Assembly (NCBI RefSeq): GCF_024323335.1 | Contig: NC_066583.1 | Coordinates: forward strand, 410,018,031-410,082,030 | Origin: Lathyrus oleraceus | Taxonomy: Eukaryota; Streptophyta; Magnoliopsida; Fabales; Fabaceae | Reading direction: 5' to 3' | DNA: 64,000 nucleotides | Shown here: piece by piece, positions 24,639 through 35,537 of the stretch | How the letters are laid out: the number at the start of each line of letters is the position of its first letter | Numbering within the stretch: the stretch's first letter is position 1 | Translations under genes and position numbers: made by a program | Notes under the pieces: generated by a model | What the model was told of the DNA's origin: nothing | The model's input: the letters and a program-made list of their open reading frames with translations, nothing else | Database searches by the model: none

Positions 24639-25132
24639 GGTCATTCTAGTCGGAGAAGTGAAGGTTAAAATCTTTGTCTCGACGAGGTAGAATGGGCTTA
24701 AATAATAACAAAGAGACGAATTTTGGTTCCTAAGAGACCTCATGATGCAGATGTATGTATGTAAAAAAGGTAATACTTCCTGGGGATATGTGTCCACAAC
24801 GAGAAAAGAAGTCAGGAGAAACTGACAATCCATATAAGTAACACACTCAATGGGACGGAGACTCTGGGACTCTTATGGGGATAGAAAAAGGGCATAAATT
24901 GCGTGAGCAGGACACGACTCAAAGCTTGGGGAGCAGAATTCTAAAAGAATAAATCAATGGAAAGACCCGAGCTGACTCAAAGGCGCATGTATTAGGGAAT
25001 ATGCCAATACAGCGGAATTATCCATAAAGGATACTTCGAATGAAAGTCCGGACCCAGATGGGGAGAATCCACTAAGGGACCTCGCTGGGGAACATCCAAA
25101 TAGGACTCCTCCGAGGAAACACCAGGGCGAGG

Positions 25133-25961
25133 TATTACTGGTTATTGGGTAATAAGCTCAATGAGACACGTGATTCGAACACCAGTATAAGGGTGAAAGA
25201 ACAACATGCTCGGGGAGAATGAATATCTAAGACCGGTATAAGGGTGAGAGATATCAAACATCCGAAATCATCTGAGTAAAACCTAAAAGGGTATATTTCA
25301 ACTCAGGAAAATCTGACTCCACAGGGGACAAAGGTCATAATAGGGAGCAGAGAGGAAGGAACACCAAGGATACCGGTTACTGGGCATATAATAGTTGACT
25401 GACCAAGGCGTGAATTGGGGAATATTCCCAAGACACTCATCATCCAAAAGAGGGCTAAAAGCAAACTCGATAACAGGATGGACATTCGTTTCCACAAAGG
25501 GAAAACGAATCTTACTCGACTGGGGAAGAATAAAGACGTCGACCAAAGAGTGCATGAGATATATTATCTATTACCGTCAGAACGTATATAACATCCTCGC
25601 ATGGAAGATTTTCCACAACCAGTTACTGGGTTAATAAAGGATAAATCGACCGAAAAGAAAGGACATCGGGATACCGAAAACCAGGTATAAAATAATGACC
25701 AATCAAGGGGAGAAACGATCATTACCGACAAGCGGCAAATGAAAGATGACTCGCTGGGGGATACATTGACAAAGGCAAAAAAAGGGGTGAAGGACTATCA
25801 ATACCGAATATTGGATAATGATAACCATCAAGGAGGGGATTACATCTACCGCTACTGGGTAGAAAACCATGGAAAAGTAACCGTCATCGGTTAGCATGAA
25901 CAAAAGGTTAACTCTACCAAGGGGATAAAAATAGGGTTTACAACTACCGGTATAAAGGTAG
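25133..25961 (-). repeat. Degenerate array of short hairpins in B 3' UTR
   Basis: Units around a 'CCGGTTACTGGG' or 'CCGGTATAAGGG' core occur irregularly, tens to a few hundred bases apart. Their flanks pair with changing sequence: TATTAC/GTAATA (25133-25154), CACC/GGTG (25180-25195), ACC/GGT (25232-25245), AACC/GGTT (25617-25632), ATACC/GGTAT (25671-25688), CTACC/GGTAG (25846-25862 and 25944-25961), TAACCG/CGGTTA (25878-25893). Confidence 0.7.
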
Positions 25962-27276
25962 AAAACCACAGAATCCGCCGTGGAAAAGATGGATAATTAC
26001 TAGTTACTGAGCAATCATTCATCCGAACTACGGGGAAATGCAACGATAATCTCCAGAAGCCAAATCTAGGAACAAACTAGAGATGCACAATGAAACAAGA
26101 CTCATCCCTATGAGGATATAACTCAATGGGGGGTTCCATCCCAATATATGTGTTGGGAGGAAACAAAAACAACCATCATCCACGAGGACATAACTCGGTG
26201 GAGAATATGGAAGAAAGGATAAACACTTTCTACTTATGGGGCTGACTCTTCATGGAGAGATCAAACACAAACATCTGCTTGGGGAAGCATATTTCCAACT
26301 AGCATGAGATAACAAACAAAGGTATATGGAAAAGGATGCAACATGAATATCTGAATGTTAAAACTATGCATATATGCGTGGTTTATGTATGATGAATGCT
26401 GACAGAACAGACATGTCTAACACAAACAAGTCCACCGATCGATTGAATAAACATCCGGTACTATATCTCAAGAGAGGAAGCCAGGATCAGTGGAGAACAT
26501 CCCATCTGCTGGGGATCAGGGGTACCGGGAAGCAAAGACCTCTGCAGGGGAATGAACAACAACCAATCCAACTGGGAACAGGATCATGGCATAGATAAGT
26601 TCCGCTGTAGAAGCCACTCCACCGGGGAAATTATCAAAGGGGAGGATGGATATTCGTGGGGAACAACCACCAATCAGAAACTTCCAAGGTCACCAAACCA
26701 AGAGCTCACACCTGCTGAGGAGGAAGGAGAGTTGAATACCTTTACCACACACTCTGCTCGGGAGGGAAAATCACAAAAGGCTCCGGAGAGAGAGGATACA
26801 AACATGCCAGGAATATGAACAAATGTCTTACCCTGTTGAGAATCATACCATCTTTAGGAGAGCACCGAAAACATCCCCAGTATCCTTTTATCATTGTGAA
26901 TGTTTACTTTGTTTAAAAACAAGTTATGAAAACTTTAATTATTTAAAAACAATGATATTTCTTAATTAAAACATACAAAATATTTGTTGAATAGAAACAA
27001 ATAAGAGTGTAAATAATTGGGTAAAGGCTCAAATTTATTTGATGGAATGGTAGTCTGCAAATGGCAAGACTCCATAGATCTTTACAAATTTGAAATTGGT
27101 GATATATATTGGAAAAGGGCTACATTTAACATAATGACCATTTCTCCACCAACTCTGAATTTGATGTATTTGAAGCTTCGGTTGATGATGACTGAGCGAG
27201 AATCTCTGATAGATGACAGTTTGTAGAACACAGTCTTGTCGGGATGCAGTTACTTGCCAAATCCCTAATTTTTTGC

Positions 27277-27426
27277 CTAGATTGCCCCAGGGTGAGGTAC
27301 TCAATCTAGCAGGATACATATTCATTTTTTATGTCTCTAACTTTTTCCTGGATCGCCCTTTCGGGTTTTCAATCCATCGAGACGCTCATTTTTTGCCTAA
27401 GTCGCCCTTTCGGGTTTTCAACTTAG
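27277..27426 (-). repeat. Three consecutive hairpins directly after the B integrase gene
   Basis: Outer stems are CTAGATTG/CAATCTAG (27277-27309), TGGAT/ATCCA (27349-27376) and CTAAGT/ACTTAG (27397-27426). Hairpins 2 and 3 share an inner CCC-GAAA-GGG hairpin on the minus strand with a GNRA-type tetraloop. The interior is conserved while the outer stems differ but still pair. Confidence 0.8.
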
Positions 27427-27447
27427 CGAGCTATTCTGTTTTTATCT

Positions 27448-29316
27448 TTAGGCGAAGTATTTCTTGACTGCATCTGAATTCATAGGACGAGTGAAATCCT
27501 CCCCATCCATAGTTGTAAGTGTCAATGCACCGCCTGAAAAGGTTCTCTTGACAACATATGGACCTTCATAGTTTGGAGTCTCCTTGCCCCTGGAATCGGG
27601 CGCGAAAGACAAAACTTTCTTGAGCACAAGGTCACCTTCTCGGAACACACGAGGTTTGACCTTCTTATCAAAGGCTTTCTTCATCCTTTGCTGATATAAT
27701 TGACCATGGCAATTGGCAGTCAATCTCTTCTCTTCTATCAAATTCAGCTGGTCGTAACGACTCTGAACCCATTCAGCATCAGTCAACTTGGCTTCCATCA
27801 AAACCCTCATTGATGGGATCTCCACCTCTACTAGGAGCACAGCCTCCATGCCATAAACAAGAGAGAAAGGGGTTGCCCGTGTTGAAGTGCGGACAAACGT
27901 ACGATACCCATGCAAAGCAAATGGCAACATCTCATGCCAATCTTTGTACGTAACAACCATCTTCTGGATAATCTTCTTGATATTCTTATTAGCAGCTTCA
28001 ACAACCCCATTCATCTTGGGTCTGTAAGGAGAAGAATTATGATGTGCAATCTTGAACTCACTACACAGCTCCTTCATCATCTTGTTGTTCAAGTTAGACC
28101 CATTATCAGTAATGATCTTATCTGGCACACCATACCGGCATATGAGTTGATTCTTGATAAACTTCACGACCACCTGCCTAGTCACATTTGCATATGATGC
28201 AGCTTCAACCCATTTGGTGAAGTAATCAATTGCTACGAGAAAAAATTTGTGACCGTTGGACGCTTTCGGTTCTATCATGCCAATCATGTCAATTCCCCAC
28301 ATAGAGAAAGGCCATGGTGATGAAATCACATTCAGAAGTGTCAGAGGAATATGAATCTTATCCGCATAAATCTGACATTTGTGGCATTTTTTAACATATT
28401 TGCAGCAATCAGACTCCATTGTCAGCCAATAGTAGCCTGCTCTCAACATCTTTCTAGCCATGGCATGTCCATTGGAATGAGTACCAAATGAACCCTCATG
28501 GACCTCAGTCATTAACAGGTCTGCTTCGTTTCTATCCACGCATATGAGCAGAACCATGTCAAAATTTCTTTTATAAAGCACATCGCCATTGAGGTAGAAA
28601 CTGCCTGATAATCTCCTCAAAGTCTTTCTATCTTTCACAGATGCCCCAGGAGGGTAAATATGGCTCTGAAGAAAGCACTTGATATCATAATACCATGGCT
28701 TATCATCTTGTACCTCCTCTACTGCAAATACATGAGCTGGTCTGTCCAAACGCATCACAGTGATATTGGGAACTTCATTCCAAAGTCTTACCACAATCAT
28801 CAAAGCAAGTGTAGCAAGAGCATCTGCCATCCGATTCTCATCTCGAGGGATATGATGGAAGTCAACCTCAGTAAAGAATGTTGAAATCCTCCTCCCGTAA
28901 TCTCTGTATGGGATGAGGCCAGGCTGATTCGTTTCCCATTCACCCTTAATCTGATTAACAACGAGGGCCGAATCACCATAAACATCGAGATGCTTGATCC
29001 TAAGATCAATGCATTCTTCTAATCCCATAATAAATGCCTCATACTCAGCCATATTACTCGTGCATTTGAAAATTAGCCTTGCTGTAAAAGGAAAATGTGT
29101 GCCCTGAGGAGTAATAATCACTGCCCCAATACCATTTCCATATTGATTCACAGCGCCATCAAACACCATACTCCATCTGGAACCAGGCTCTGGCCCTTCA
29201 TCGAGCGTAGGCTCATCGCAATCTTTCATTTTCAAATACAGAATCTCCTCATCTGGGAAGTCATACTGAACTGACTGATAATCCTCGATCGGTTGATGTG
29301 CCAAGTGGTCTGCCAA
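27448..29316 (-). CDS. pol: Second RNase H and integrase of element B
   Basis: An open 622-aa stretch forming the C-terminal half of pol. Residues about 45-175 are the plant/archaeal-type RNase H found as an extra domain in Tat/Ogre elements, with D53, E91, D115 and D165 all present. Integrase follows: zinc region with H273, H280, C311 and C314, and catalytic triad D343, D404, E440 with 35 residues between the last two (ITDNGSN ... GVVEAAN). The C-terminal part ends with FSGGALTLTTMDGE and SDAVKKYFA. The start shown is only the first Met after the TGA at 29344; the true product is part of the longer pol polyprotein read from RT. All catalytic residues are intact although upstream pol is broken. 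Confidence 0.93.
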   Translation of the reverse strand: MADHLAHQPIEDYQSVQYDFPDEEILYLKMKDCDEPTLDEGPEPGSRWSMVFDGAVNQYGNGIGAVIITPQGTHFPFTARLIFKCTSNMAEYEAFIMGLEECIDLRIKHLDVYGDSALVVNQIKGEWETNQPGLIPYRDYGRRISTFFTEVDFHHIPRDENRMADALATLALMIVVRLWNEVPNITVMRLDRPAHVFAVEEVQDDKPWYYDIKCFLQSHIYPPGASVKDRKTLRRLSGSFYLNGDVLYKRNFDMVLLICVDRNEADLLMTEVHEGSFGTHSNGHAMARKMLRAGYYWLTMESDCCKYVKKCHKCQIYADKIHIPLTLLNVISSPWPFSMWGIDMIGMIEPKASNGHKFFLVAIDYFTKWVEAASYANVTRQVVVKFIKNQLICRYGVPDKIITDNGSNLNNKMMKELCSEFKIAHHNSSPYRPKMNGVVEAANKNIKKIIQKMVVTYKDWHEMLPFALHGYRTFVRTSTRATPFSLVYGMEAVLLVEVEIPSMRVLMEAKLTDAEWVQSRYDQLNLIEEKRLTANCHGQLYQQRMKKAFDKKVKPRVFREGDLVLKKVLSFAPDSRGKETPNYEGPYVVKRTFSGGALTLTTMDGEDFTRPMNSDAVKKYFA

Positions 29317-29343
29317 AATGCTACCTTTAACGGCCTTCTGAGC

Positions 29344-29979
29344 TCAATACTCAATATCATACTCAGATAACAACATATGCCAACGGGCAATCCTCCCAGT
29401 TAAAGCAGGCTTCTCAAAGATATACTTGATTGGATCCATTTTGGATATCAACCAAGTCGTATGATTCAACATATCCTGGCGTAAGCGCTTAGCAGCCCAA
29501 GCCAAAGCACAGCATGTTTTCTCAACCATTGAGTATCGAGACTCATAATCTGTGAACTTCTTACTCAGGTACTAGATAGCATATTTTTTCTTTCCCGATT
29601 CATCTTGCTGACCAAGGACACAACCCATTGAGTCTTCAAGAACTGTCAGATACATAATCAATGGTCTCCCTTCCACAGGCGGAGATAGAATCGGAGGCTC
29701 AGACAAATACTCTTTGATGCTATCAAAAGCTTTTTGGCAATCCTCGGTCCAATCATGAGACTGATCTTTCCGGAGGAGCTTGAATATTGGTGCACATGTG
29801 GCAATCATGTGGGATATGAATCTGGAAATATAATTCAAGCGGCCAAGAAACCCTCGGAATTGCTTCTCAATTTTGGGCGCAGGCATCTCTTGTATTGCTT
29901 CGACCTTTGCAGGATCAACCTCGATACCTCTTTCACTATAAAGCCCAATAATTTGCCGGAACGGACTCCAAATGTACAC
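29344..29979 (-). pseudogene. pol: RT thumb/connection and first RNase H of element B, broken
   Basis: This is the same minus-strand frame as the integrase ORF, interrupted by TAG at 29572-29574 and TGA at 29344-29346. It encodes ERGIEVDPAKVEAIQEM, then GFLGRLNYISRFISHM and a gypsy-type RNase H region (CVLGQQDESGKKKYAI, then CCALAWAAKRLRQ after the first stop). It is separated from the RT frame by a frameshift near 29950. The TGA looks like a CGA-to-TGA transition. Confidence 0.85.
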
Positions 29980-30903
29980 TTGTTGGGATTCAGACGAAGC
30001 TTATACTTCCTCAAATGCTGAAAAAGCTTTAACAAGTGCTCTACATGCTCCACTTCCGTTCTCGATTTTGCAATCATATCATCAACATATACCTCGATCT
30101 CCTTGTGCATCATATCGTGAAACAAGGTAGTCATAGCTCGTTGATACGTGGCTCCGACGTTCTTCAAACCGAAGGGCGTCACTCGATAACAGAATGTTCC
30201 CCAAGATGTGATGAATGTTGTCTTCTCCATATCCTCGGGTGCCATCTTGATCTGATTATATCCGGAAAATCCGTCCATAAATGAGAAGACATTGAATTTA
30301 GCCGTATTATCTACCAGCATATCAATATGTGGTAGAGGGAAATCATCTTTCGGACTGGCTTTATTCAAGTCTCTATAGTCCACACACATTCGGACTTTTC
30401 CATCTTTCTTAGGCACGGGCACAATATTGGCCACCCACTGAGGATATGTAGAAGTCACCAGAAACCCTGCATCAATTTTCTTCTGAACTTCTTCCTTGAT
30501 CTTCACTGCCATATTGGGATGCGTTCTTCTGAGCTTCTGCTTCACAGGCACGCACTCAGACTTTAAAGGCAGGAAATGTTGCACAATATCTGTATCTAGA
30601 CCAGGCATGTCTTCATATGACCAGGCAAAGACGTTGACATATTCTCGTAGCAACTCAATCAACCCCTTCTTAACAGATTCTTCCAGGAGTGCCCCAATCT
30701 TCACTTCTCGCACACAGTCTTCAGACCCCAAGTTGATTGTTTATAGATTCTCAAGATGCGGGTGAATGATCTTCTCCTCGTGCTCAAGTAGACGGGTATT
30801 TTCATCAGGAATCTCTTCAACATCATCTTCTTCCGCCTCAAATACGGGGAATTCAAAGTTGGGAGATGGTGTTGGATCATTATGTTCAATGGGTTTGATC
30901 AAC
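29950..30903 (-). pseudogene. pol: Reverse transcriptase of element B, broken
   Basis: The main frame runs 30731-29950 and encodes a Ty3-gypsy RT: VFAWSYEDMPGLD near the N-terminus, MCVDYRDLNKASPKDDFPLP, and the catalytic YVDD (Y215-D218 counted from the codon at 30731). Upstream the same frame continues to a putative splice acceptor at about 30903 (acidic linker FEFPVFEAEEDDVEE), crossing a TAA at 30740-30742. At the 3' side the frame is lost near 29950 by a small indel between KLLGFIV and ERGIEVDP. RT copies element RNA into DNA inside the particle. Confidence 0.88.
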
Positions 30904-31166
30904 CTGCATAATGATGTTGGATATAAAAGATTTTAGAATTCAAAAAAGGAAAATCATTATGCAGATGAAAAGATTGATTTTATTCTTATTTTTAGGGTTT
31001 TATGTGATCACCAATTTCATGCAAAAGCGAAAAGGGAAAATAATTGGAAAAACAAACATTTAACATGAGTTTATTGAATGGAAATATCATTGTATTTATG
31101 CGCCAACAATGTCATCACTTCTCCTTTTGGCATGGGAGAAGGGTTTTTAAACATAATGAACATTAC
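30904..31166 (-). other. Putative intron of element B between protease and RT
   Basis: Ogre elements are known to carry an intron here whose removal joins gag-PR to RT-INT. A possible donor AAA|GTAATG is at 31166, after protein-like sequence ending VAVDIPIVIHK. The acceptor ATTATGCAG|GTTG is at 30904, preceded by a T-rich tract and a CTAAAAT branch-like motif. The 263-bp interval has no coding continuity. The boundaries are my reading, not demonstrated. Confidence 0.5.
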
Positions 31167-31613
31167 TTTGACTTATGGATAACTATCGGAATATCCACAG
31201 CGACCCAATTATTGCAGATCCCTCCAGGGATGATGAAATTGCCAGAATCCTCTTCATCTCCTTCCAGAATGGCAGCAGCCTCTTCGTCTTGACCGGGTGG
31301 ATGAAACCTTCACTCTTGAACAACCCTTGCTTGTTGAAGACATCAGAAGAATAGCTTATGCCATCCCGGGATTTATTGTCTTCCAACTCAATCATTTGCC
31401 CTAATCCAGCAGTTGCACCATGCTCAATGGCCAACTTCGCATCTTTATAGGAAGCAAATGAAGGAGTTCCCTTCTTAACAGGTTCAGCAATAGATAAAGC
31501 TTGGAAAGGAGTTCCAACTTCATCCTCAGCATCTATATATGAGAAGGAAGACAAATGGCTAACCAGGAGAGCCTTTTCTCCCCTACCACCACCAGCTTCT
31601 TATTTTTTACAAA
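31167..31613 (-). pseudogene. Protease-RT linker of element B, frameshifted
   Basis: After the TAG at 31614 the coding sense continues in other frames: HLSSFSYIDAEDEVGTPFQ (31555-31500) up to FKSEGF, then, after a frameshift near 31305, QDEEAAAILEGDEEDSGNF and NNWVAVDIP. At least two frameshifts (near 31580 and 31305) break it. Its function is unknown; it is conserved in position in Ogre elements before the intron. Confidence 0.75.
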
Positions 31614-33875
31614 CTATAGTTTCTGGTGTATGGTGGATGTCACGGCGCCTGCCTCGTGAATCCATGGTCTGCCTAAGAGACAGCTATACGATGGGTGAAT
31701 ATCCATAACCTGGAATGTAATCTGGAAATTACTTGGTCCGATTTTGACTGGGAGATCAACCTCTCCAATCACAGTTTTACGCGACCCATCAAAAGCCTTC
31801 ACAACTACCCCACTATGCCTCATGGGAGGCCCCTGATATGATAACCTTGCAAGAGTGGTCTTTGGCAATACATTCAATGACGACCCAGTGTCCACCAGCA
31901 CATTGGACATGGCATCATCCTTGCAGCTCATAGAAATGTGTAATGCCAAGTTGTGGTCTTTTCCCTCCTTGGGGAGATCAGCATCACAAAAACTTAAATT
32001 GTTACAAGCAATGATGTTTGTAACAATACTGTCAAATTGTTCAATTGTGACGTCGTGATCCACATACGCCACATCCAGCACCTTTTGCAGAGCTTCTCGG
32101 TGCGGTTCTGAGTTCATCAGCAGTGATAATACAGAGATTTTGGATGGCGTTTGTAGAAGTTGATCTACCACGTTGTACTCACTTCTCTTGATGAGCCTCA
32201 ACATCTCATCACAGTCTTCTTTCGTATTTCCACTTGGGCCAGCAGAAGCAGGAGTTCTCAACGTAGGGGCAGGTTTAACAACAAGTGCCGGATTCGGAGC
32301 GTTCACAGCATTCTTAATCGGGCTTTTAGCATAATCAGGCTTGTACCACCACTGGGGGTTGGTAGGTACAGCGGGAGGGTCTCGTGGAGTGATTAACTTT
32401 CTATCAATCAAAGATGGATAGAGTTCAGCATAAGTCATCGGAATTGGATCAAAGGTGACCCTCTTCCTCTCGTAGCTGGTGCTGGTATTGTTGTTGTTGT
32501 TGTTTCGAGGTTGGTAGGCCTGTTGTTGTGGACGCTGTTGTTGTTGCTGATATTGCTGAGATTGTTGTTGTTGATAATGTTGGGCTTCTCTGAAAACATG
32601 TGCTATATGAGCCACCTGATGCTGGTTGTTAATGGGGCGGGCAATCTTCCTCTTCACAGAGGGTCTTCTCTTGATATGGGAAGACACAGCATGTGCCTCT
32701 CCCTCCTTCATCTTTGCAAAGCTTCCATATCTCTTTGCTGAAGAGCCTTCATCTCGAGTCAAACGTCCTTCACGGACCCCCTCTTCCAGTCTCATTCCCA
32801 TATTCACCATCTCGGTAAAGTCTGAGGGAGCACTGGCTATCATTTTCTCATAGTAGAATGAACTCAAGGTCTTCAAAAAGATCTTGGTCATCTCTTTCTC
32901 CTCAAGGGGTGGCACTATCTGAGCTGCCAACTCGCGCCACCTCTGGGCGTATTCTTTGAAGGTCTCTTTCTCTTTCTGGGACATTGCCCTCAACTGGTCC
33001 CTATCAGAAGCCATATCCACATTATATTTATATTGCTTGACGAAGGCCTCGCCAAGATCGTTGAAAGAGCGGATGTTCGAACTTTCCAGACCCATGTACC
33101 ACCGGAGAGCGGCATCGGACATACTGTCCTAGAAATAGTGGATGAGCAATTGGTCATTATCAGTTTGTGTTGACATCTTGCGAGCATACATCACAAGATG
33201 GCTGAGAGGGCATGTATTTCCCTTATACTTCTCAAAGTCAGGTACTTTGAATTTAATAAGGATCTTGACGTTGGACACAAGGCACAACTCAGCAACACTT
33301 TTACCAAAGAGGTCCTTCCCCCTCAGAGTCTTCAGTTCCTTGCGAAGCTCAAGGAATTGGTCTTTCATGTCATCCATCTTCTCATAAACATCTGGACCTT
33401 CAGATGGTTCAGAATGGTATATGGTATCTTCAACTCTTGGTAATGTGTGCACAACGGGAGGTGGCACTGAAAGGACCGGGCTAGATGCCGGTAAAGAAGC
33501 AAGAGTAGGAGCAAAACCCTCTGGCACAAAATTGGCGGGCATTCCCCACGGGAACCCGTCCGGCATTGATGGTGCAAAGTGGGTTGTTGCAGCAGGCACA
33601 GTAGAAGTCACGATCTCATAAATGACCGTCCTCGGGGGAGGAGTTAAGGGCGTCGGAGAAGACTGGCTCTGGGCAGCCATGAATGACTCCATCAAGGCAG
33701 TCAATCTAGCTACTTCCTCCTTCAACTCGCGGTTCTCTTGTTCCAAATGATCCATCAATTTCGATGAGTTAGCGATGGTGTAGTACCGGTGAGTCAGCTT
33801 GTCTTCAAAATAAATGAAGAACACAGAGTTAGACCATAGGACAAGAAGCCTGGAGCAAAGCCTGCTTATGCACAT
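31614..33875 (-). pseudogene. gag-pro: gag-protease of element B, one internal stop
   Basis: One frame from 33875 to 31614, interrupted by TAG at 33129-33131. Order: N-terminal coiled coil (MDHLEQENRELKEEVARL, start about 33750); Pro/Ala-rich linker; gag core (FKVPDFEKYKGNTCPLSHL, then ALRWYMGLESSNIRSFNDLG and FKEYAQRWRELAAQI); a Q/N-rich tract (about 32600-32480); and an aspartic protease with VDTGSS at about 31892 and GRPWIHEAGAVTS near the end. I see no Cys/His knuckle, although the related gag A has one. The frame is open well upstream of the MDHLEQ start. It ends at a TAG that lies inside the conserved sequence rather than at a natural end. Confidence 0.9.
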
Positions 33876-34085
33876 GATGCAGGCAATGCTTGTGCATATG
33901 ATTTGTTTTTATTTATCAAAGGAACTTTTAGAGTTCTATTTGCAAATGTTGGAAATATTAAACATTTGTCACATATGGAAATACAATATCAATAATATCT
34001 GGGAAATGCTTTTACATCAAAGAAGTACAGCATTGGTAGCCAAATATAATACACGAGAGAAGGAAAATGATCATCCTATGGATCC
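33876..34085 (-). other. Spacer between ORF1 and gag of element B
   Basis: 210 bp, AT-rich, without an ORF continuing through it. It separates the ORF1 stop (34086) from the open gag frame. Confidence 0.6.
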
Positions 34086-35537
34086 CTAGAAGCAATCATC
34101 TAAAGCTCTGGACACAGGAAGATAGGATGCACGAAGCCTCTTCACCTCCTCCTCATAGGCTGCCTCCATATCTGCCTTCTCCTTGGCGAGTCGATCGTAC
34201 TTCCTCTTCCAAAACCTGGAAGACTGAGGAAGTAGAGAAGTCCATGCATCATTAGGATCATCAATAACCTGATGCTCAAGGAACTCTATTAAAGCATCCT
34301 TCTCCTTGATCTGCTGAAGCAACTCCTCTCGTTCACGGATCCAAGCACGTGAACGGTCTTCATCTCTCAACTCCTCTACTCCTTGGTTAGGGAGGGTTGA
34401 AGGCCCAGCCACAACCAAAGGTGTAGGTCTCGGATACTCGTAAGGCATGAGGTATTCGAAAGCTCTCCTCCTAACCCAAGAAGTATAAGGTTCCAAAGCG
34501 ATACAATTCTTTGGACCCAGCGCCTTCCTTCCTTTCTTATGGATCTTGCGCCAGGCGCGAACCATCCTGCCCTTCAAGCCTTGGGGATCTTTACCCTCCT
34601 GAAAGAACACACCCTCTAACAGAATGTTATTGGGTTTATCCTTTAGGGGGAACCCAAGCTGACGACGTGCCAAAATAGGGTTGTAGTTAATCCCACCATA
34701 TGTACCAAGAAGAGGCACATTGGAGAATTCACCACAAGAGTCGTTAATCTGCACACCATCGTACACACGGTTGTACCAAAAGATATCATCATTAGTGAGA
34801 GACATAAGTCTCGTGGACCACCGTAGACATCCTTTGTTTTCCTTGAAGGCGATCGTCTGCGGCAAGTGCGAAATAAACCACTTGTACAACAGAGGCAAAC
34901 AACACACAATATTACCACCACCCTTTGCATTCCTCATATGCAAAGAAAAGTAAGTGTCACCCAACAGAGTCGGAACGGGATTAAGAGTAGAGAAAATCCT
35001 AATAGCGTTCACATCCACAAACTTGTCGATGTTGGGGAACAACACTAGCCCATAGATGAGAAGTACAAATATGGCCTCAAAGGCGTCCTCACTCATGGCC
35101 TTCCCATACATAGTAGCTTGAGCAATGAGGAACTCAAAAGGGAGACCTAGAATTCCACCTTTGGTAGTCATATGAGCACCAACCAGAGATTCATCTATAT
35201 GCAACATGTTAGCTATCTCTTGAGAAGTAGGAATACTCTCTAAGCCACTGAACGGAAACTAGTCTAGAATAGGTATACCCACAAGGTAGGCATACTCCTC
35301 AAGTGTAGGCAAAAGTTGGAAATCCGGAAAAGTGAAGCAACGGTACAAGGGATCATAGAACTGCACCAATACACTCATCAATCCTTCGTCCACTTGAGTA
35401 GTCATAATGGATAGAAGCTTCCCAAAACGAGCCTTGAAACCCAAGGGATCTAATACATAGGATGTCAAATTCCTTAGCTCTTTCAAGTCGGGTTGTCTGA
35501 AACTGTACTTCTTTGTATTCCTTCTTTGTCTTTCCAT
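34086..35537 (-). pseudogene. ORF1 of element B (plant mobile domain-like), one stop
   Basis: About 483 codons from the probable ATG at 35537 (MERQRRNTKKYSFRQPDL) to TAG at 34086-34088, with one internal TAG at 35259-35261. The frame is open up to 35654. Ogre elements characteristically carry such an ORF1 before gag; its function is unknown. The N-terminal two thirds (LYRCFTFPDFQLLPTLEEY, LPFEFLIAQATMYGK, CLPLLYKWFISHLP) resemble the plant mobile domain/aminotransferase-like family. The last about 100 residues (RSRAWIREREELLQQI to KEKADMEAAYEEEVKRL) look like coiled coil. The family call is by recollection of motifs and would need a profile search. Confidence 0.8.

Larger units (their letters stand above)
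24639..27447 (-). other. 3' UTR of element B
   Basis: This 2.8 kb non-coding stretch lies between the integrase stop and the PPT. No ORF here has a recognisable domain. It holds a degenerate hairpin array (25133-25961) and three strong hairpins just after the stop codon (27277-27426). Published Ogre elements are known to have hypervariable, repeat-rich 3' UTRs. Confidence 0.8.
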
